From contig NZ_LR026975.1 in NCBI RefSeq assembly GCF_900603025.1, positions 3,348,001-3,412,000 on the forward strand: 64,000 nt of DNA. Reading direction: 5' to 3'. Positions 50,159 to 59,962 of the stretch are shown piece by piece (the first letter of the stretch is position 1; each line of letters opens with the position of its first letter). The DNA comes from Mycolicibacterium hassiacum DSM 44199 (lineage in GTDB: Bacteria; Actinomycetota; Actinomycetes; Mycobacteriales; Mycobacteriaceae). The notes under the pieces were generated by a model. The model saw nothing but the letters and a program-made list of their open reading frames with translations. It was not told the DNA's origin and made no database searches. The position numbers were made by a program, and so were the translations under genes.

Positions 50159-51160
50159 TCAGGTGCGGGCGGGCCGGATCTCGCGCGGCAGCGCGAACAC
50201 CAGCGTCTCGTTCGCGGTGGTGACGGTCTGCACGCTGGTGTAGCCGTAATCGGCCAACCGCTCCAGCACCCCGCGGACCAGGATCTCCGGCACCGAGGCC
50301 CCCGAGGTGACGCCGACCGTGGTCACACCGTCCAGCCAGGCCGGGTCGATGTCGTCGGCGTAATCGACCAGGTGGGCGGCGTCGGCGCCGGCGCCCAGCG
50401 CCACCTCGACCAGCCGCACCGAGTTCGATGAGTTGCGGGAGCCGACCACGATCACCAGCTCGCACTCCGGCGCCATGGCCTTCACCGCGACCTGGCGGTT
50501 CTGGGTGGCGTAGCAGATGTCGTCGCTCGGCGGGTCCTGCAGCTTCGGGAACCGCTCCCGCAGCCGGCGCACCGTCTCCATGGTCTCGTCCACGCTCAGC
50601 GTGGTCTGCGACAGCCAGATCACCTTGTTCTCGTCGCGCACGGTGACCTTGTCGACCGCATCCGGCCCGTCGACGAGCTGCACGTGGTCGGGCGCCTCAC
50701 CGGCGGTGCCGATGACCTCCTCGTGGCCCTCGTGCCCGATGAGCAGGATGTCGTAGTCGTCGCGGGCGAAGCGCTTGGCCTCGTTGTGCACCTTGGTGAC
50801 CAGCGGGCAGGTCGCGTCGATCACCCGCAGGTTGCGCCGCTCGGCGGCCTCCCGCACGCTCGGCGCCACGCCGTGGGCGGAGAACACCACGATCGCGCCC
50901 TCGGGCACCTCGTCGCACTCGTCGACGAACACCGCCCCGCGCTTGGCCAGCGTCTCGACGACGTGGCGGTTGTGCACGATCTCGTGCCGCACGTAGACCG
51001 GTGCGCCGTGCTTCTCCAGCGCGCGTTCCACGGTCTCCACCGCGCGGTCGACACCCGCGCAGTACCCCCGCGGCTCGGCGAGCAATACCCGCTTGCCGGA
51101 TACGCCACCGCCGACAGAGCTGGCTGTACCCGGAATCCCCATGTTGACAGTCGGCGGCAT
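50159..51160 (-). CDS. ispH: 4-hydroxy-3-methylbut-2-enyl diphosphate reductase IspH
   Basis: 333 residues. It reduces HMBPP to IPP and DMAPP, the last step of the MEP isoprenoid pathway, with a [4Fe-4S] cluster. The three Cys ligands are in [19 protein letters not shown] and DICYATQNR; catalytic His and Glu are in [16 protein letters not shown] and GHEGHEE. ATG 51160 ([10 protein letters not shown]) matches the start of the M. tuberculosis protein; an in-frame ATG 18 bp upstream is less likely. Orthologue of LytB2 (Rv1110). Confidence 0.96.
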   Translation of the reverse strand: MPPTVNMGIPGTASSVGGGVSGKRVLLAEPRGYCAGVDRAVETVERALEKHGAPVYVRHEIVHNRHVVETLAKRGAVFVDECDEVPEGAIVVFSAHGVAPSVREAAERRNLRVIDATCPLVTKVHNEAKRFARDDYDILLIGHEGHEEVIGTAGEAPDHVQLVDGPDAVDKVTVRDENKVIWLSQTTLSVDETMETVRRLRERFPKLQDPPSDDICYATQNRQVAVKAMAPECELVIVVGSRNSSNSVRLVEVALGAGADAAHLVDYADDIDPAWLDGVTTVGVTSGASVPEILVRGVLERLADYGYTSVQTVTTANETLVFALPREIRPART

Positions 51161-51226
51161 GGGTTCCAGCGTACGCATTCACGGCCTTGCCGGACCAGCC
51201 GAGAGCCCGGCCGTAGGCTGGGAGCC

Positions 51227-51802
51227 ATGGCAACCGCACCGTATGGGGTCCGCCTGCTCGTCGGGGCGGCGGTCACCGCCATCGAGGAGACCCGCAAGCT
51301 TCCGCAGACCATCCTGACCTACCCGATGACCGTGGCCAGCCAGGTGGCGCAGCTGGTGATGAAGGTGCAGCAGGACGTCGCGCAGCTGGTCATCAAGGGT
51401 GACGAGACGCTCGAGGCGCTGTTCCCGCCGAAGGAGGAACAGCCCGAGTGGGCCACCTTCGACGAGGACCTCGAGGATCAGGACGGCGAGGAACCGTCCG
51501 GCGACGGCCAGCGGCGCACCGCGGGACGGTACGCGCTGTTCACCGACGCCGAGCCGGCGACGGCCGACGGGCAGCAGTCGACGGAGTCGGCCGAGTCCGG
51601 CGAGCCGAAACCGGTCGAGGTCCCGGCGATCGTCAACGAGCTCGACTACGACTCGCTCACGCTCGCCCAGCTGCGGGCCCGGCTGTCGTCGCTGCGGGTC
51701 GCCGACCTCGAGGCGCTGCTGGCCTACGAACAGGCCACCAGGGCGCGCGCCCCGTTCCAGACGCTGCTGGCCAACCGGATCACCCGCGCGACCGCCAAGT
51801 GA
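51227..51802 (+). CDS. Rv1109c-like protein (annotated elsewhere as lipid droplet-associated)
   Basis: 191 residues. The N-terminal 60 residues form an amphipathic helix pattern ([35 protein letters not shown]), an acidic disordered middle follows, and a C-terminal helical hairpin ([29 protein letters not shown]) resembles short SAP/BAR-like helices. No enzymatic motif. ATG 51227, divergent from ispH and 22 bp upstream of xseA, as in M. tuberculosis. Function unknown; lipid-surface binding is a database name I recall and not something shown here. Confidence 0.7.
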   Translation: MATAPYGVRLLVGAAVTAIEETRKLPQTILTYPMTVASQVAQLVMKVQQDVAQLVIKGDETLEALFPPKEEQPEWATFDEDLEDQDGEEPSGDGQRRTAGRYALFTDAEPATADGQQSTESAESGEPKPVEVPAIVNELDYDSLTLAQLRARLSSLRVADLEALLAYEQATRARAPFQTLLANRITRATAK

Positions 51803-51824
51803 CACGGCCGGCGGGCTGAGCGAC

Positions 51825-53093
51825 ATGCCGGACGCCGAACCGGGCAAGTCCCCGGACAACCCGTGGCCGGTACGCGCGGTGGCCACCCGGTTGGCCAAGT
51901 ACATCGACCGGCTCGGCGGGGTGTGGGTCGAGGGGCAGATCGCGCAGCTCAACATGCGGCCCACGGTGGCGTTCATCGTGCTGCGCGACCCGGCGGCCGA
52001 CATGTCGCTGACCGTGGTCTGCCCGCGCGATCTGGTGCTCGACGCCCCGGTCAAGCTGGCCGAGGGCGTGCAGGTGGTGATGCACGGCAAGTTCCAGTTC
52101 CACACCGCGCGCGGAACCATCTCGTTGTGGGCCAACGAGATTCGCGCGGTTGGCCTGGGTGAGCTGCTGGAGCGCATCGAGCGGCTGCGCCGGCTGCTGG
52201 AGGCCGAGGGGTTGTTCGACCCGCGGCTCAAGCGCCCGCTGCCGTTCCTGCCGAACCTGGTCGGACTGATCACCGGGCGCGCGTCGGCGGCCGAACGCGA
52301 CGTGCTCACGGTGGCCCGGTCGCGCTGGCCGGCGGTGCGGTTCGCGGTCCGCAACACCGCGGTGCAGGGCCCGCAGACCGTCCCGCAGATCGTCGAGGCG
52401 CTGCGGGAGCTCGACGCCGACCCCGAGGTCGACGTGATCGTGATCGCCCGCGGCGGCGGGGACATCAACGCGCTGCTGCCGTTCTACGACGAGACGCTGT
52501 GCCGCGAGATCGCCAGGTGCACCACGCCGGTGGTCAGCGCGATCGGCCACGAACCCGACAACCCGCTGTGCGACCTGGTCGCCGACGTGCGGGCGGCCAC
52601 CCCCACCGACGCGGCGAAGCGGATCGTGCCGGATGCCGCCGCCGAACAACAGCTGATCGACGAGATGCGCCGGCGGGCGGCGCGCGCCCTGCGCAACTGG
52701 GTGCACCGCGAGCAGCACCTGCTCGACCAGCTGCGCAGCCGGCCGGTGCTGGCGCAGCCGCTGGCCGCGCTCGACACCCGGGCCGAGGAGATCGAGCGGG
52801 TCCGGGCGGCCGCCCGCCGCGACATCGTGCGGTTGATCGACGTCGAGTCCGACCGCATCGGCCACCTGTCGGCCCGGCTGGCCACCCTGGGCCCGGCGGC
52901 GACGCTGGCCCGCGGATACGCGGTGGTGCAGACGCTGCCCGACGCCGCGGTGCTGCGCACAACCGCCGACGCGCCGGCCGGCACCCGGCTGCGGATCCGG
53001 GTGGCCGACGGCGCCATCGCCGCGGTCAGCGAAGGACCGGCCGATGCCCGCCCCGAACCGAACGCCGCCGAGCAGAAGGACGCGAGAAAATGA
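51825..53093 (+). CDS. xseA: Exodeoxyribonuclease VII large subunit
   Basis: 422 residues: N-terminal OB-fold nucleic-acid-binding domain ([22 protein letters not shown]), catalytic core with [31 protein letters not shown] and [29 protein letters not shown], then a helical region binding XseB. It degrades single-stranded DNA from both ends. It overlaps xseB by 4 bp. The catalytic-core GRGGG-type glycine motif is ARGGG here. Orthologue of Rv1108c. Confidence 0.95.
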   Translation: MPDAEPGKSPDNPWPVRAVATRLAKYIDRLGGVWVEGQIAQLNMRPTVAFIVLRDPAADMSLTVVCPRDLVLDAPVKLAEGVQVVMHGKFQFHTARGTISLWANEIRAVGLGELLERIERLRRLLEAEGLFDPRLKRPLPFLPNLVGLITGRASAAERDVLTVARSRWPAVRFAVRNTAVQGPQTVPQIVEALRELDADPEVDVIVIARGGGDINALLPFYDETLCREIARCTTPVVSAIGHEPDNPLCDLVADVRAATPTDAAKRIVPDAAAEQQLIDEMRRRAARALRNWVHREQHLLDQLRSRPVLAQPLAALDTRAEEIERVRAAARRDIVRLIDVESDRIGHLSARLATLGPAATLARGYAVVQTLPDAAVLRTTADAPAGTRLRIRVADGAIAAVSEGPADARPEPNAAEQKDARK

Positions 53094-53323
53094 AGCCCAT
53101 TAGTGATATGGGGTACGAAGAGGCCCGCGATGAACTCATCGCGGTGGTGCAACGCCTGGAACAGGGCGGCCTGGACCTCGATGCGTCGCTGAAACTCTGG
53201 GAACGTGGTGAAGAGCTGGCAAAACGGTGTGAAGAACACTTAGCCGGTGCGCGCCGCCGGGTCGAGGAAGTGCTGGCCGCACACGAGTCCGAGAACGGGC
53301 CTGACGCCGAGTCGGATGATTGA
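53090..53323 (+). CDS. xseB: Exodeoxyribonuclease VII small subunit
   Basis: 77 residues, one helical hairpin: [28 protein letters not shown] then [16 protein letters not shown], the full family pattern. It assembles in several copies on XseA. ATG 53090 overlaps the xseA stop (ATGA), so it is translationally coupled. Orthologue of Rv1107c. The next gene is separated by a KstR-type operator. Confidence 0.94.
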   Translation: MKPISDMGYEEARDELIAVVQRLEQGGLDLDASLKLWERGEELAKRCEEHLAGARRRVEEVLAAHESENGPDAESDD

Positions 53324-53357
53324 GAAAGCAAGCACTCGGCGCTTCTTGGTTAGAAAT

Positions 53358-53371
53358 TAGAACACGTTTCA
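53358..53371 (+). promoter_or_regulatory. KstR operator upstream of 3-beta-HSD
   Basis: TAGAACACGTTTCA fits the KstR consensus TnnAACnnGTTnnA exactly. It ends 15 bp before the start of the hydroxysteroid dehydrogenase gene. Its M. tuberculosis orthologue Rv1106c is a known member of the cholesterol (KstR) regulon. Confidence 0.85.
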
Positions 53372-53386
53372 GTTACGCTGCCCGGC

Positions 53387-54475
53387 ATGGGTGATGCTTC
53401 GCTGACCACCACGCTGGGCCGCATCCTGGTCACCGGCGGGTCGGGCTTCGTGGGCGCCAACCTGGTGACCACCCTGCTGAACCGGGGCTACGAGGTGCGC
53501 TCGTTCGACCGCGCGCCGTCTCCGCTGCCCGCGCACCCGCGACTGCAGGTGCTGCAGGGCGACATCTGCGATCCGGAGGCGGTGGCCGCCGCCGTCGCGG
53601 GGATCGACACCGTGTTCCACACCGCGGCGGTCATCGACCTGATGGGCGGCGCCTCGGTCACCGAGGAGTACCGCCGGCGCAGCCACGCCGTCAACGTCAC
53701 CGGCACCGAGAACCTGGTGCGCGCCGCGCGCGCCGCCGGGGTGCAGCGGTTCGTCTACACCTCCTCCAACAGCGTCGTGATGAGCGGCCGACACATCGCG
53801 GGCGGCGACGAAACCCTGCCCTACACCGAACGATTCAACGATCTCTACACCGAGACCAAGGTGATCGCGGAGAAGTTCGTGCTGTCCCAGAACGGCGTCG
53901 ACGGGATGCTCACCTGCTCGATCAGACCCAGCGGCATCTGGGGCCCGGGCGATCAGACCATGTTCCGCAAGATGTTCGAAAGCCTGCTGGCCGGACACGT
54001 CAAGGTGCTGGTCGGCGGCCGGAAGGCCCGGCTGGACAACTCCTACGTGCACAACCTGGTGCACGGCTTCATCCTGGCCGCCGAGCATCTGGTGCCGGGC
54101 GGAACCGCCCCGGGACAGGCGTACTTCATCAACGACGGCGAACCGGTCAACATGTTCGAGTTCGCCCGCCCGGTGGTGGAGGCCTGCGGCCGGCGCTGGC
54201 CCCGCATCCGGGTGCCGGGCCGGTTGGTGTGGCTGGCGATGACCGCCTGGCAGTGGCTGCACTTCCGGTTCGGGCTGCCCAAGCCGATGCTGGAGCCGCT
54301 GAGGGTGGAACGGCTGCTCCTCGACAACTACTTCTCGATCGACAAGGCGCGCCGGGAGCTGGGCTACCGCCCGCGCTACACCACCGAACAGGCGATGGCC
54401 GAATGCCTGCCGTACTACGTCGAACTGTTCCGGCAGCTGCAGCACCAGGCCGAGCCCGTCGGCGCGGCCCGCTGA
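53387..54475 (+). CDS. 3-beta-hydroxysteroid dehydrogenase/isomerase
   Basis: 362 residues of the extended SDR (3-beta-HSD) family: TGGSGFVGANL at about residues 16-26 and catalytic YTETK at about residues 155-159. The C-terminal half carries membrane-associating hydrophobic stretches. It oxidises and isomerises 3-beta-hydroxy-5-ene steroids such as cholesterol or pregnenolone to 4-en-3-ones, the first ring step of sterol breakdown. Orthologue of Rv1106c by sequence and synteny; an exact KstR site is in its promoter. Confidence 0.92.
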   Translation: MGDASLTTTLGRILVTGGSGFVGANLVTTLLNRGYEVRSFDRAPSPLPAHPRLQVLQGDICDPEAVAAAVAGIDTVFHTAAVIDLMGGASVTEEYRRRSHAVNVTGTENLVRAARAAGVQRFVYTSSNSVVMSGRHIAGGDETLPYTERFNDLYTETKVIAEKFVLSQNGVDGMLTCSIRPSGIWGPGDQTMFRKMFESLLAGHVKVLVGGRKARLDNSYVHNLVHGFILAAEHLVPGGTAPGQAYFINDGEPVNMFEFARPVVEACGRRWPRIRVPGRLVWLAMTAWQWLHFRFGLPKPMLEPLRVERLLLDNYFSIDKARRELGYRPRYTTEQAMAECLPYYVELFRQLQHQAEPVGAAR

Positions 54476-54497
54476 CCCGGTCCCGGGTCGTCGCCGC

Positions 54498-55022
54498 TCA
54501 GGGCAGCGTCGCCAACGGCCTGACCTCGCCCGTGCTGCTGTTGACCAGCGCCGCCCGGTCCAGCCGGGCTGGCAGCGGCAGCACATCCATCACCGCCGCG
54601 GCGACGTCGGGCAGCTGCGCCAGCGTCGCACGCGGCGCCAACGAGCAGTGCGGGATCCACACCCCCGGGCGGTAATGCTGGTGCAGATCCGCCCCGGTCG
54701 CGGTGACGGCCTCGACCACCCGCTGCTGGCGCGCCGCCAGGTCCGCGCCGACACCGGCGACCAGCCACACCCGGCCCCGCCGGAACAGCCCCATCCCGTC
54801 GAAGCTCAACTCGACCGGGGCGCCGCACTGCAGGTCCTCCAGCGCGGCGGCGACGGCGTCATCATCCCACCGCCGCAGCACCGCGTACGACAGGTGCGGC
54901 AGGTGCCGGCCGTGGGTGTGCGAGCGCAGGCTGGCCACCCCCGCCTCCTCCAGCCGGTGCCACAGTGCGCGCACCGCCCGCTCGGAGCGGCGGTCGAACA
55001 GCAGGCAGACGGCCAGGGCCAT
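54498..55022 (-). CDS. 2H phosphoesterase (2'-5' RNA ligase-like)
   Basis: 174 residues with two H-x-S motifs, HLS in LPHLSYAVL (about residue 43) and HCS in IPHCSLAPR (about residue 130), the catalytic pair of the 2H superfamily. Substrates are cyclic phosphates on RNA or small nucleotides. ATG 55022 is chosen because the fold starts there (ALAVCLLFD); upstream in-frame sequence is antisense to the alcohol dehydrogenase gene region. It converges on the 3-beta-HSD gene. Specific substrate unknown. Confidence 0.75.
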   Translation of the reverse strand: MALAVCLLFDRRSERAVRALWHRLEEAGVASLRSHTHGRHLPHLSYAVLRRWDDDAVAAALEDLQCGAPVELSFDGMGLFRRGRVWLVAGVGADLAARQQRVVEAVTATGADLHQHYRPGVWIPHCSLAPRATLAQLPDVAAAVMDVLPLPARLDRAALVNSSTGEVRPLATLP

Positions 55023-55098
55023 ACCCGAATGATCCCCCACGAGCCGGGCCGGGCCCGAAATCCGCACGAAGCCACCGGCATCCGCGTACGGTTTCGCT

Positions 55099-56145
55099 AT
55101 GAAGGCACTGCGGCTGATGGGCTGGAAATCCGAACCCGAGCTCGTCGAGGTGCCGAAGCCCACCCCCGGGCCGGGGCAGGTGGTGGTCAAGATCGGCGGC
55201 GCCGGCGCGTGTCACTCCGACCTGCACCTCATGCACGACTTCGACGCCGGGATGATGCCGTGGCAGCTGCCGTTCACGCTCGGCCACGAGAACGCCGGGT
55301 GGGTCGAGGCGGTCGGCGACGGCGTCACCACGGTGTCCGAGGGCGACGCCGTCGCGGTGTACGGCCCGTGGGGCTGCGGCACCTGCGAGCGCTGCCGGCT
55401 CGGAACCGAGAACTACTGCGAGAACCCGCTCGGCGCCCCGGTGCTCAGCGGCGGCGGCGGACTCGGCATGGACGGCGGTATGGCCGAATACCTGCTGGTG
55501 CCGTTCGAACGGCTGCTGGTGCGGCTGCCCGACGGTCTCGACCCGGTGACCGCGGCGCCGCTCACCGACGCCGGGCTCACGCCCTATCACGCGATCCGCC
55601 GGTCGTGGCCGAAGATGACGCCGACCTCGACGGTGGTGGTGATCGGCGTCGGCGGACTGGGCCACCTGGCGGTCCAGCTCATCAAGGCGACGACGGCCGC
55701 GCGCGTCATCGCCGTGGACAACCGCCGGGCGGCTCTCGACCTGGCCGGCGCGGTCGGTGCCGACCACACACTGGAGTCCGATGCGTCGACCGCCGGCGCG
55801 ATCCGCGACCTGACCGGCGGCCGCGGCGCCGACGTGCTGCTGGACTTCGTGGGCGCCGACGCGACGATCGAACTCGCCCGCTCGGCGGCCCGCTCGCTGG
55901 GCGACGTGACGATCGTCGGCATCGCCGGTGGCTCGGTGCCGCTGTCGTTCTTCTCGCAGCCCTACGAGGTCAGCATCCAGACCACCTACTGGGGATCGCG
56001 GCCCGAACTCGTCGAGTTGCTCGACCTGGCCGCACGGGGAGCGCTGCACATCGAGTCGACGACCTACTCGCTCGACGACGCCGCGCGGGCGTACCGGGAC
56101 CTGCACGAGGGCAGGGTCCGCGGCCGCGCCGTGATCGTGCCCTGA
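55099..56145 (+). CDS. Zinc-dependent alcohol dehydrogenase (MDR family)
   Basis: 348 residues. Catalytic-zinc region GACHSDLH (about residue 38) and GHENAGWVEAVG (about residue 62); structural zinc Cys cluster CGTCERCRLGTENYC (about residues 93-107); Rossmann motif GVGGLGHLAVQLIK (about residue 182). It oxidises primary or secondary alcohols with NAD(P). Divergent from the 2H phosphoesterase with a 76-bp gap. It precedes, by 153 bp, the KstR-controlled SDR pair; co-regulation is possible but not shown. Confidence 0.92.
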   Translation: MKALRLMGWKSEPELVEVPKPTPGPGQVVVKIGGAGACHSDLHLMHDFDAGMMPWQLPFTLGHENAGWVEAVGDGVTTVSEGDAVAVYGPWGCGTCERCRLGTENYCENPLGAPVLSGGGGLGMDGGMAEYLLVPFERLLVRLPDGLDPVTAAPLTDAGLTPYHAIRRSWPKMTPTSTVVVIGVGGLGHLAVQLIKATTAARVIAVDNRRAALDLAGAVGADHTLESDASTAGAIRDLTGGRGADVLLDFVGADATIELARSAARSLGDVTIVGIAGGSVPLSFFSQPYEVSIQTTYWGSRPELVELLDLAARGALHIESTTYSLDDAARAYRDLHEGRVRGRAVIVP

Positions 56146-56265
56146 TCACCCCGGCCCCCGGGCGGATCGACGCGGGAAACCGCAGTCCCGCACCGGGAAT
56201 TCGCGCGGCGCCCCGCGTGATTCCCGCATGATTACCGCCTCGCCCGCGGCCCGGGGCCGATAAGT

Positions 56266-56279
56266 TGTAACACGTTCCA
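56266..56279 (+). promoter_or_regulatory. KstR-type operator upstream of SDR pair
   Basis: TGTAACACGTTCCA fits TnnAACnnGTTnnA exactly and shares the AACACGTT core with the 3-beta-HSD site 2.9 kb away. It is 19 bp upstream of the first SDR start, the right place for repression. Confidence 0.75.
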
Positions 56280-56298
56280 GTCGGGTGGAAGGGGTTGT

Positions 56299-57072
56299 AT
56301 GAGCCAGGCGCGCACCGCAGTCGTCATCGGCGCGGCGTCCGGGATCGGGTGGGCCGGCGCCCGCACCCTGGCGGCGGACGGCTACCGGGTGACGCTCGCC
56401 GACCGCAACGTCGACGGCGCCCGCGAGCGGGCCGCGGAGCTGGGCGAGCCGCACACCGCGGCGCACGTCGAGGTCACCGACGAGGCGTCGGTGCAGCGAC
56501 TGTTCGACGACCTGGCCGCGGCCGGCCCGCTGGACGCGGTGGTCAACTGTGCCGGGTTCTCCAACGTCGGGCCGATCACCGACATGCCGGTCGAGGAGTT
56601 CCGCGCGGTGGTCGACGTCTGCCTCACCGGCGCGTTCATCGTCACCAAGTACGCGGGACGCACCCTGCGCGAGGGCGGGGCGCTGGTGTCGATCAGCTCG
56701 CTCAACGGACGTCAGCCGGCCGCCGGGATGAGCGCCTACTGCGCCGCCAAGGCCGGGCTGTCGATGCTCACCCAGGTGGCCGCGCTGGAGCTGGGGCCGC
56801 GCCGGATCCGGGTCAATGCGATCGCGCCGGGGTTCGTGCACACCCCGCTGACCGCGCCGGCCGCCGCGGTGCCCGGGGTCGTCGAGGACTACGTCGACAA
56901 CACCGCGCTGGGCCGCGCCGGAACCCCCGAGGACATCGCCGCGGCGGTGCGCTACCTGTGCTCACCGGAGGCGTCGTGGGTGACCGGCTCCGTGTTCGAC
57001 ATCAACGGCGGCGCTCACCTGAAGAAGTACCCCGACATCATGTTCCATGTGAACAACCTCGTGCAGCAATGA
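56299..57072 (+). CDS. SDR family oxidoreductase (KstR-controlled operon, gene 1)
   Basis: 257 residues: IGAASGIGWAGA cofactor motif at about residues 11-22, NCAG in place of NNAG, catalytic YCAAK near residue 148. It probably oxidises a hydroxyl on a sterol ring or side-chain intermediate, given the KstR-type operator in front, but no specific step is assigned. GGAAGGGG precedes ATG 56299. It overlaps the next SDR by 4 bp. Confidence 0.85.
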   Translation: MSQARTAVVIGAASGIGWAGARTLAADGYRVTLADRNVDGARERAAELGEPHTAAHVEVTDEASVQRLFDDLAAAGPLDAVVNCAGFSNVGPITDMPVEEFRAVVDVCLTGAFIVTKYAGRTLREGGALVSISSLNGRQPAAGMSAYCAAKAGLSMLTQVAALELGPRRIRVNAIAPGFVHTPLTAPAAAVPGVVEDYVDNTALGRAGTPEDIAAAVRYLCSPEASWVTGSVFDINGGAHLKKYPDIMFHVNNLVQQ

Positions 57073-57875
57073 GTTTCGCGGGTAAGCAGGCGATCGTAAC
57101 CGGCGCCGGCTCGGGGATCGGCGCCGCGCTGTGCCGGGCGCTGACCGCCGCGGGCGCCGAGGTGCTGTGTACCGACATCGACGCCGCGGCCGCCGAACGG
57201 ACCGCCGCCGCACTGGGCGCCCGCTGGGCCCGACTCGACGTCACCGACGCCGACGCGGTGCAGGCCGCCGTCGACGGCGTCGTCGACCGCGCCGGCCGGC
57301 TGGACCTGATGTTCAACAACGCCGGAATCTGCTGGGGCGGCGACACCGAGCTGCTGACGCTCGACCAGTGGAACGCGATCATCGACGTCAACCTGCGCGG
57401 CGTGGTGCACGGGGTGGCGGCCGCCTATCCGGTGATGTTGCGCCAGGGCCACGGCCACATCGTCAACACCGCCTCGATGGCCGGGCTGACCGCGGCCGGC
57501 CAGATCACCAGCTATGTGGCGACCAAACACGCCGTTGTGGGGCTGTCGCTGGCGCTGCGGTCCGAGGCGGTGCCGCGCGGCGTCGGGGTACTGGCGGTGT
57601 GCCCGGCCGCGGTGGAGACGCCGATCCTGGACAAGGGCGGAATCGGCGGGTTCGTCGGGCGCGACTACTTCCTGCAGACCCAGCGCGGCAAGGCCTACGA
57701 CCCCGACCGGCTGGCCCGCGATGTGCTGCGCGCGATCGACAGGAACAAGGCCATCCTGGTCAAGCCGCGGATCGCACGCCTGCAGTGGTGGTTCGCCCGG
57801 ATGGCGCCCACACTGCTGAACCGGGTCTCGATGCGCTTCGTCGAGGGCCAGCGGGCCCGGCAACGTACCGGGTAA
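57069..57875 (+). CDS. SDR family oxidoreductase (KstR-controlled operon, gene 2)
   Basis: 268 residues: VTGAGSGIGAALC at about residues 9-21, NNAG in FNNAGICWGG, catalytic YVATK near residue 154. The C-terminal 60 residues are longer and basic (RIARLQWWFARMAPTLL), as in membrane-associated SDRs of mycobacteria. ATG 57069 is within the ATGA overlap with gene 1. Second gene of the two-SDR operon; substrate unknown. Confidence 0.85.
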   Translation: MSFAGKQAIVTGAGSGIGAALCRALTAAGAEVLCTDIDAAAAERTAAALGARWARLDVTDADAVQAAVDGVVDRAGRLDLMFNNAGICWGGDTELLTLDQWNAIIDVNLRGVVHGVAAAYPVMLRQGHGHIVNTASMAGLTAAGQITSYVATKHAVVGLSLALRSEAVPRGVGVLAVCPAAVETPILDKGGIGGFVGRDYFLQTQRGKAYDPDRLARDVLRAIDRNKAILVKPRIARLQWWFARMAPTLLNRVSMRFVEGQRARQRTG

Positions 57876-57925
57876 CCCCGCGTTTCGGTCGGCCACGCGG
57901 GCGAATCTCGGATAGACATAGCGGG

Positions 57926-59188
57926 ATGGATACCGACCTGACGCTGACGCAGCGGCGTGCCCTGGCCATCGCGACCGTCCTGGCGATCCTGTTCGGGGCC
58001 TACTTCCTGCGCGGCTACTTCATCCTGGTGGTGGTCGCCGCGGTGGCGGCCTACCTGTTCGGCCCGCTCTACGCGCGGCTCAACTCCCGGCTGCACAACG
58101 GGCCCGCGGCCGCGGTGACCGTGCTGGCCGCGTTCGCCGTGGTGATCATCCCGGTGGCGGTGACGATCGTGCTGGCCGTCATGCAGATCAGCACCATGGT
58201 CGAGCAGGTCAGCGACTGGGTGCAGCGCACCGACATGTCCGCGCTGGGCAACCGGGCGCTGGAGCTGACCAACGAAGTGCTGCACCGCATTCCGTTGGTG
58301 GAAACCACCGTGACCATGGACTCGGTGCGCGACGGGCTGGCCACGGTCGCCCAGGACGTCGGCCGCTGGCTGCTGGGCATCCTGCAGGGCGCCGTGGGCG
58401 GGGTCGTCGGCGCGGTGACCGGAGCGATCCTGTTCCTGTACGTCTTCATCTCGCTGCTGATCAACCGCGACCGGGTGGTGCAGCTGGTGCGTCAGCTCAA
58501 CCCGCTCGGCGAGGACATCACCGACCTGTACCTGGCCAAGATGGGCGCGATGGTCAGGGGCACGGTGATGGGCCAGTTCGTCATCGCGCTGTGCCAGGGC
58601 GTGTCCGGGGCGGTGTCGATCTTCATCGCGGGTTTCCACCAGGGGTTCTTCCTGTTCGCGGTGCTGCTGTCGGCGCTGTCGGTGATCCCGCTGGGCAGCG
58701 GCATCGTGACGATTCCGTTCGGGATCGGAATGATCCTGTTCGGCAACGTGTTCGGCGGGATCTTCGTGATCCTGTTCCACGTCATCGTGGTGACCAACAT
58801 CGACAACTTCCTGCGGCCGATCCTGGTTCCGCGCGACGCCCGGCTCGATCCGGCGCTGATGCTGCTGGCGGTGTTCGCCGGCATCACCATGTTCGGGGCG
58901 TGGGGCATCGTCATCGGGCCGGTGGTGATGATCGTCATCGTCACCACGATCAGCGTCTACCTGTCGGTGTACAAGGGGGTACCGATGGGTCCGCGGCCCG
59001 GCACGGAACCCGAGGACGGCGAGCGCGGCAACGTGTTGACGCGCTGGGCCCGGCGGGTCAAACAGGCACTCACCCGGTCACCGGCCCGGGCCCGCACCCC
59101 GGCCGAGGGCGACCCGCCCCAGCCGGACGATCCGGCCGCGGGCGAGGCTACGTCAGCCGCTCCTTCAGGAACCGAACCACCCGCTTGA
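57926..59188 (+). CDS. AI-2E family (PerM-like) membrane transporter
   Basis: 420 residues with the AI-2E/PerM layout: two or three N-terminal helices, a soluble amphipathic stretch (about residues 90-150), then a cluster of helices between about 150 and 350 including MGQFVIALCQGV and GSGIVTIPFGIGMI. A Pro-rich tail of about 65 residues follows. Substrates of this exporter-like family are poorly known. The last 41 bp overlap, in opposite orientation, the end of the dienelactone hydrolase gene. Rv1101c-like by position. Confidence 0.88.
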   Translation: MDTDLTLTQRRALAIATVLAILFGAYFLRGYFILVVVAAVAAYLFGPLYARLNSRLHNGPAAAVTVLAAFAVVIIPVAVTIVLAVMQISTMVEQVSDWVQRTDMSALGNRALELTNEVLHRIPLVETTVTMDSVRDGLATVAQDVGRWLLGILQGAVGGVVGAVTGAILFLYVFISLLINRDRVVQLVRQLNPLGEDITDLYLAKMGAMVRGTVMGQFVIALCQGVSGAVSIFIAGFHQGFFLFAVLLSALSVIPLGSGIVTIPFGIGMILFGNVFGGIFVILFHVIVVTNIDNFLRPILVPRDARLDPALMLLAVFAGITMFGAWGIVIGPVVMIVIVTTISVYLSVYKGVPMGPRPGTEPEDGERGNVLTRWARRVKQALTRSPARARTPAEGDPPQPDDPAAGEATSAAPSGTEPPA

Positions 59189-59945
59189 GCGCCTCGTAGG
59201 TCGGAAAACCCTCCTGCTCACGCATTTCCAGCGTCAGCACCGAGTGCGCCGCCCTGCCGAACCCGTGTTCGTTGCCCTTCGCCGAGTTGATCTCGATGAC
59301 CTCGAAGGCGTCGCCGAGCCGGGCCTTGAGCGTCTTGAACCGTTCCCGGGGCACCATCGGGTCCTCGCTGAACCGCAACCCCAACGCGCACAGGCCCTCC
59401 TCGGCGGCCCGGCGCTCGACGATCCGCAGCTCGGCCTCCGACAGGCCCGGGTCGCGGCGCTGTTTCGGGGTCAGCGGCAGCGGCAGCGACGGCTGGGACA
59501 GCACCGGGGCCAGCACGCTGTCGTCGACCGCGGCGGCCAGCGCGAAACCGCCGGTGAAGCACTGGCCGATCACCCCGACACCGCGGCCCGGGGTGTGCTC
59601 GTTGAGGTCACGCGCCAGCGCCCGCAGATAGTGGGCCACCGGGCGGTCGGCGTTAGTGGCGAACGCGGCGAACTCGCGCGCCACACATCCGCGCAGCAGC
59701 GCGCCCACCGCGCCCGGCCGCATCGGCGGCGCGCCCGGGGTGCCGAACAGCGACGGCGCCGCCACGGTGAAGCCGTTGTCCACCAAGTGGTTGCCCAGGG
59801 CCAGCACCCCCGGGTGCAGCCCGGGCATCTCCGGGATGAGCACCACCCCCGGCCCTTCGCCCTTGCGGTAGACGTCGTGGGTGAGTCCCGCGGCGGAGAA
59901 CGGGGTGCACGTCCAGCCGGTGAGGTCGGCCTGTGGGGCGGTCAT
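59148..59945 (-). CDS. Dienelactone hydrolase family protein
   Basis: 265 residues, alpha/beta hydrolase of the DLH type: nucleophile Cys in GVIGQCFTGGF (about residue 128), a late Asp region and the His in NEHGFGR (about residue 232). It could hydrolyse a lactone or ester. GGAGGG precedes ATG 59945. Its 3' end overlaps the convergent AI-2E gene by 41 bp, an unusually long antiparallel overlap. The substrate is unknown. Confidence 0.85.
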   Translation of the reverse strand: MTAPQADLTGWTCTPFSAAGLTHDVYRKGEGPGVVLIPEMPGLHPGVLALGNHLVDNGFTVAAPSLFGTPGAPPMRPGAVGALLRGCVAREFAAFATNADRPVAHYLRALARDLNEHTPGRGVGVIGQCFTGGFALAAAVDDSVLAPVLSQPSLPLPLTPKQRRDPGLSEAELRIVERRAAEEGLCALGLRFSEDPMVPRERFKTLKARLGDAFEVIEINSAKGNEHGFGRAAHSVLTLEMREQEGFPTYEALKRVVRFLKERLT

Positions 59946-59962
59946 CGTCCCTCCCTGTTCGA

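Noticed and set aside
57131..57925. N-terminal extension of the AI-2E transporter to 685 residues
   Set aside because: It reads through the SDR gene in another frame; the membrane domain starts at ATG 57926.
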